Assembly (NCBI GenBank): GCA_024232965.1
Contig: JACKQF010000001.1
Coordinates: 930,001 to 994,000 of the forward strand
Length of the DNA: 64,000 nucleotides
Direction of reading: 5' to 3'
DNA from: Verrucomicrobiaceae bacterium
Lineage (GTDB): Bacteria; Verrucomicrobiota; Verrucomicrobiia; Verrucomicrobiales; Verrucomicrobiaceae
This document shows positions 61,791 to 64,000 of the stretch, one piece after another. A model generated the notes under the pieces. It worked only from the letters and a program-made list of their open reading frames with translations, was not told where the DNA came from and made no database searches. Numbering within the stretch: position 1 is the first letter of the stretch; each line of letters opens with the position of its first letter. The position numbers were made by a program, and so were the translations under genes.

Positions 61791-64000
61791 GTGGATATGA
61801 AGGAGCCCCAGTCGAATCTTAAAGTACGCATCGCCTCCTGGTTTCGGTGCCTTGCCGCCATCGCCCTTTGTGCAGCGGTCCCTCTGCCTGTCGCTGCCCA
61901 GCAGGCCACGCCCGCTGTTGCAGATGACAACGAAGGCCTGGACATCCAGGGACTTTTTGAGAAAGCCGGCGCACTCATGGAGGATAGCCGCTGGGAGGAT
62001 GCGCTGAAGCCTCTCGGTGTTATCATCAAAGACTACGGTCCCAGTGGTTTTCAGGACTTTGGTCCGGCGTTTGGTGTCATGTGGTATCGTTACGGCTTCT
62101 GCCTGAAGAACGTGAAGCGCTTTGACGAGGCCCTTGAGGCCTACAACAAGTGCTACATGGAAGGTGCCAATCCACCGAATACGCCCAAGGACAAGCTGAA
62201 CCCGGTGTGGGAACTCTCCCTGTTGGAGATGGGCGTGATAAAGCAGGCGCTCGGTCGCTATGATGAAGCGATCAAGGACTACGAAGCCTTTGCGCAAAAG
62301 CCTGCGCCCGCTGGCACCTACGATGATGCCGCCTTCCGCGTCCAGGTGGCCACTTGCTATTCCAAGGCAGGACAACCTGATCGCGCCAAGAAACTCTTGG
62401 CCCAACTCTTTACACCCACCGAAGGGCAAACACCCCGCGCGGATGGGCTCTTCCGTGCGCTGCTCGCTTTGGTGGAAAGTTGGACCTCCGAAGGCATCGC
62501 CTCACCCGAAACCGAAAAGGAAGCGCACGACTTCATCACCGCCAATTTCAACAAGCTGCGACTCACGCCGTATGACATGGCGCGATTTGAGTTTAATAAC
62601 CGACTCCTCGTGCTCGCTCGCAAAGCCAGCGATGCCAATCAGCAGACCCTGGCGCTCCGCCTCATCAGCCTGATCGCCTCCAGTTCCGACGTTCAGCGTG
62701 ATCTCGAAGGTCGAGTCGCCCAGATGAATGGTCGCCGGGTGCCTGAGTTGCTGCAAAAAGAGATCACCAAATACAGCGAGCTCGCCAAGGCAGATGACTC
62801 CATCGATTGGATCGCCGCACTGACACTGGCGGGTGCTCATGAGCGACTGGGGAATCCCGGCGCAGCCTATGCCATTTACGCTCATGGCGTTCATGTTGCG
62901 CCCAAGAGTCCCCACCGCGCCGTTATGGTGTTCGGGGCCATGCGGTGCGCACTGGCCATTGGACTGCCCGATGTATCTCAACGCATGGGCGAGCTGTTCC
63001 GCAAGGAATTCCCAACCAACGAATACGCCAAGGATGTGAACACCCTGATGCTGGAGAGTCTCTTCTTCAGCAAGCAGTACGAGGAGGCGCTGCGTCTCGC
63101 CACAGATGTGCGATCAGGGATGGACGACAAGGATCCCCTGCGTGATCTGCCAGACTTCGTGGTCGGTGCCTCTTTGTTCAATCTCGGCCGAGTGGAGGAA
63201 GCCCAGAGCGAGCTCGCCTCCCACTCTGCACGCTTTCCAGAAAGCCGCTTCAAAGAACACGTCCGTTACTTTGAGGCTTCTGCCTTGCAACGACAGAAGG
63301 AGTGGAAGGCCAGCGGGGAGAAGCTGGATGCCTTTATCAAAGAGTTCCCAAACTCAGACTATATCGGTTATGCCCTGTTGGATCGCGCCACCTGCTACTT
63401 TCAGTTGGGCGACTTTCAAAAGTGCCTGGATACCACGGGCGATCTCATGAAGAAGCTGCCGGAGTATCCAGACCTGGATCGTGCGTTGGCGATGCGTGGG
63501 GATGCCCACATGATGCTGAGCAACAACACCGAGGCCGAGACCGCCTACCTGAAGGCGCTCGAACTCGCCACCGCAGCGGGCGAGCCCCATGCGATGGTTA
63601 AGAGTCGTGTGCTAGTCCAGTTGATTCGCGTTGCCTCCGCCTTGGAAAAGCCGAAGGAGGTCATTCAGTATTACGACGACTACATGAAGGAGCACGTCGG
63701 CGGCTACTACGATGCTGAAGTCGTGGTGGGGTCGATTGCTGCTCTAAAAGAAGCGGGTCGCGGCAAGGAAGCCCTTGAGGAGTTGGAGAAGGTCATCATT
63801 CGGCTCGGGAGCGGTGATAATGGCGCAGGCATCGAAGAGGCCATCGGTTCGTATGTGGAGCATTCTATGGACGTGAATGGTCCTGAAGCCTTGCTGGACC
63901 GCCTTGCCAAATTCGTTCCGGATGGCACCGATGTGAACAATACGCTGAAGGCCTGGTTGATCATGGCGCGCATTGATCTGCTGCAGAATGATCAATACAA
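61791..64000 (+). CDS. Large exported TPR-repeat protein (3' end outside window)
   Basis: At least 736 residues, continuing past the end. Start: an AAAGGA ribosome-binding site at 61779-61784 favours the GTG at 61791 (MDMKEPQSN); the ATG at 61797 is also possible. A signal peptide (WFRCLAAIALCAAVPLPVAAQ) is followed by many TPR-type helices: DSRWEDALKPLGVIIKDYG, GRYDEAIKDYEAFAQ, FSKQYEEALRLA, FPNSDYIGYALLDRA and NTEAETAYLKALELA. Directly downstream of the tolQ-tolR-tolR genes, it probably couples to that motor, by analogy with YbgF/CpoB. Confidence 0.88.
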   Translation, partial: MDMKEPQSNLKVRIASWFRCLAAIALCAAVPLPVAAQQATPAVADDNEGLDIQGLFEKAGALMEDSRWEDALKPLGVIIKDYGPSGFQDFGPAFGVMWYRYGFCLKNVKRFDEALEAYNKCYMEGANPPNTPKDKLNPVWELSLLEMGVIKQALGRYDEAIKDYEAFAQKPAPAGTYDDAAFRVQVATCYSKAGQPDRAKKLLAQLFTPTEGQTPRADGLFRALLALVESWTSEGIASPETEKEAHDFITANFNKLRLTPYDMARFEFNNRLLVLARKASDANQQTLALRLISLIASSSDVQRDLEGRVAQMNGRRVPELLQKEITKYSELAKADDSIDWIAALTLAGAHERLGNPGAAYAIYAHGVHVAPKSPHRAVMVFGAMRCALAIGLPDVSQRMGELFRKEFPTNEYAKDVNTLMLESLFFSKQYEEALRLATDVRSGMDDKDPLRDLPDFVVGASLFNLGRVEEAQSELASHSARFPESRFKEHVRYFEASALQRQKEWKASGEKLDAFIKEFPNSDYIGYALLDRATCYFQLGDFQKCLDTTGDLMKKLPEYPDLDRALAMRGDAHMMLSNNTEAETAYLKALELATAAGEPHAMVKSRVLVQLIRVASALEKPKEVIQYYDDYMKEHVGGYYDAEVVVGSIAALKEAGRGKEALEELEKVIIRLGSGDNGAGIEEAIGSYVEHSMDVNGPEALLDRLAKFVPDGTDVNNTLKAWLIMARIDLLQNDQY

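Noticed and set aside
1..64000. tRNA genes, rRNA genes and CRISPR arrays
   Set aside because: I scanned spacers for T-loop patterns and regularly spaced repeats and found none that could be defended.

Overview
The window looks like a chromosomal piece of a Gram-negative bacterium of the Planctomycetota-Verrucomicrobiota group, most probably Verrucomicrobiota. This is inference from gene families, since no rRNA or other marker fixes the taxon. Supporting signs are Kdo transferase, an LptA-like lipoprotein and a TolQ/TolR set (outer membrane), exported sulfatase, sialidase and pectate-lyase-like proteins beside a LacI regulator, a SMUG1-type uracil-DNA glycosylase, and very large Ig-repeat surface proteins. 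The DNA is GC-rich except for an AT-richer stretch around 35.7-38 kb and a smaller one around 51.8-52.8 kb.

Layout. 1-10 kb is housekeeping: the 3' end of uvrC, a HEAT-repeat protein, rpmI-rplT with an intergenic tandem hairpin, a soluble hybrid histidine kinase, a lipoprotein, pgk-tpiA, a ClC exchanger and a TerC protein. 10-19.5 kb holds smc, hrpB, a LacI-type regulator with a perfect palindrome touching its start codon, and pepD. 19.5-25.6 kb is a carbohydrate island: PL1-like lyase, GntP permease and sialidase in one minus-strand run, divergent from a sulfatase. 25.6-29.4 kb carries lysC, the LptA-like lipoprotein, and an MBL hydrolase-folA pair. 29.5-35.7 kb is mobile DNA: a REP-associated-type tyrosine transposase and, next to it, an IS66 element that has received a second, almost identical IS66 inside its own tnpA. 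Both insertions keep their 8-bp target duplications.

35.7-43 kb is the most unusual region. It has an ECF sigma factor and anti-sigma pair, followed on the same strand by a gene of about 4.8 kb for an exported protein with seven Ig-like repeats and a C-terminal metzincin-type zinc peptidase motif. After that comes a small exported protein with a C-terminal membrane anchor. 43-52.8 kb contains a GDSL hydrolase, an rRNA methyltransferase, msrPQ, an alcohol dehydrogenase, a membrane protein-NUDIX pair, xylA, a Tat-exported polysaccharide pyruvyl transferase-like protein and a DUF1963 lipoprotein. 52.9-57.3 kb has mntR-rsmD-waaA divergent from mntH-usp across a clear DtxR-type operator. 57.3-64 kb has an M14 peptidase, an alpha/beta hydrolase, SMUG1, and a tolQ-tolR-tolR-TPR operon running off the end.

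How the genes work together: the clearest units are the MntR/MntH manganese module, MsrPQ periplasmic methionine sulfoxide repair, the TolQR-TPR energised envelope complex, the carbohydrate island under a probable LacI regulator, and the sigma/anti-sigma/giant protease region. The last two links are inferred from position only.
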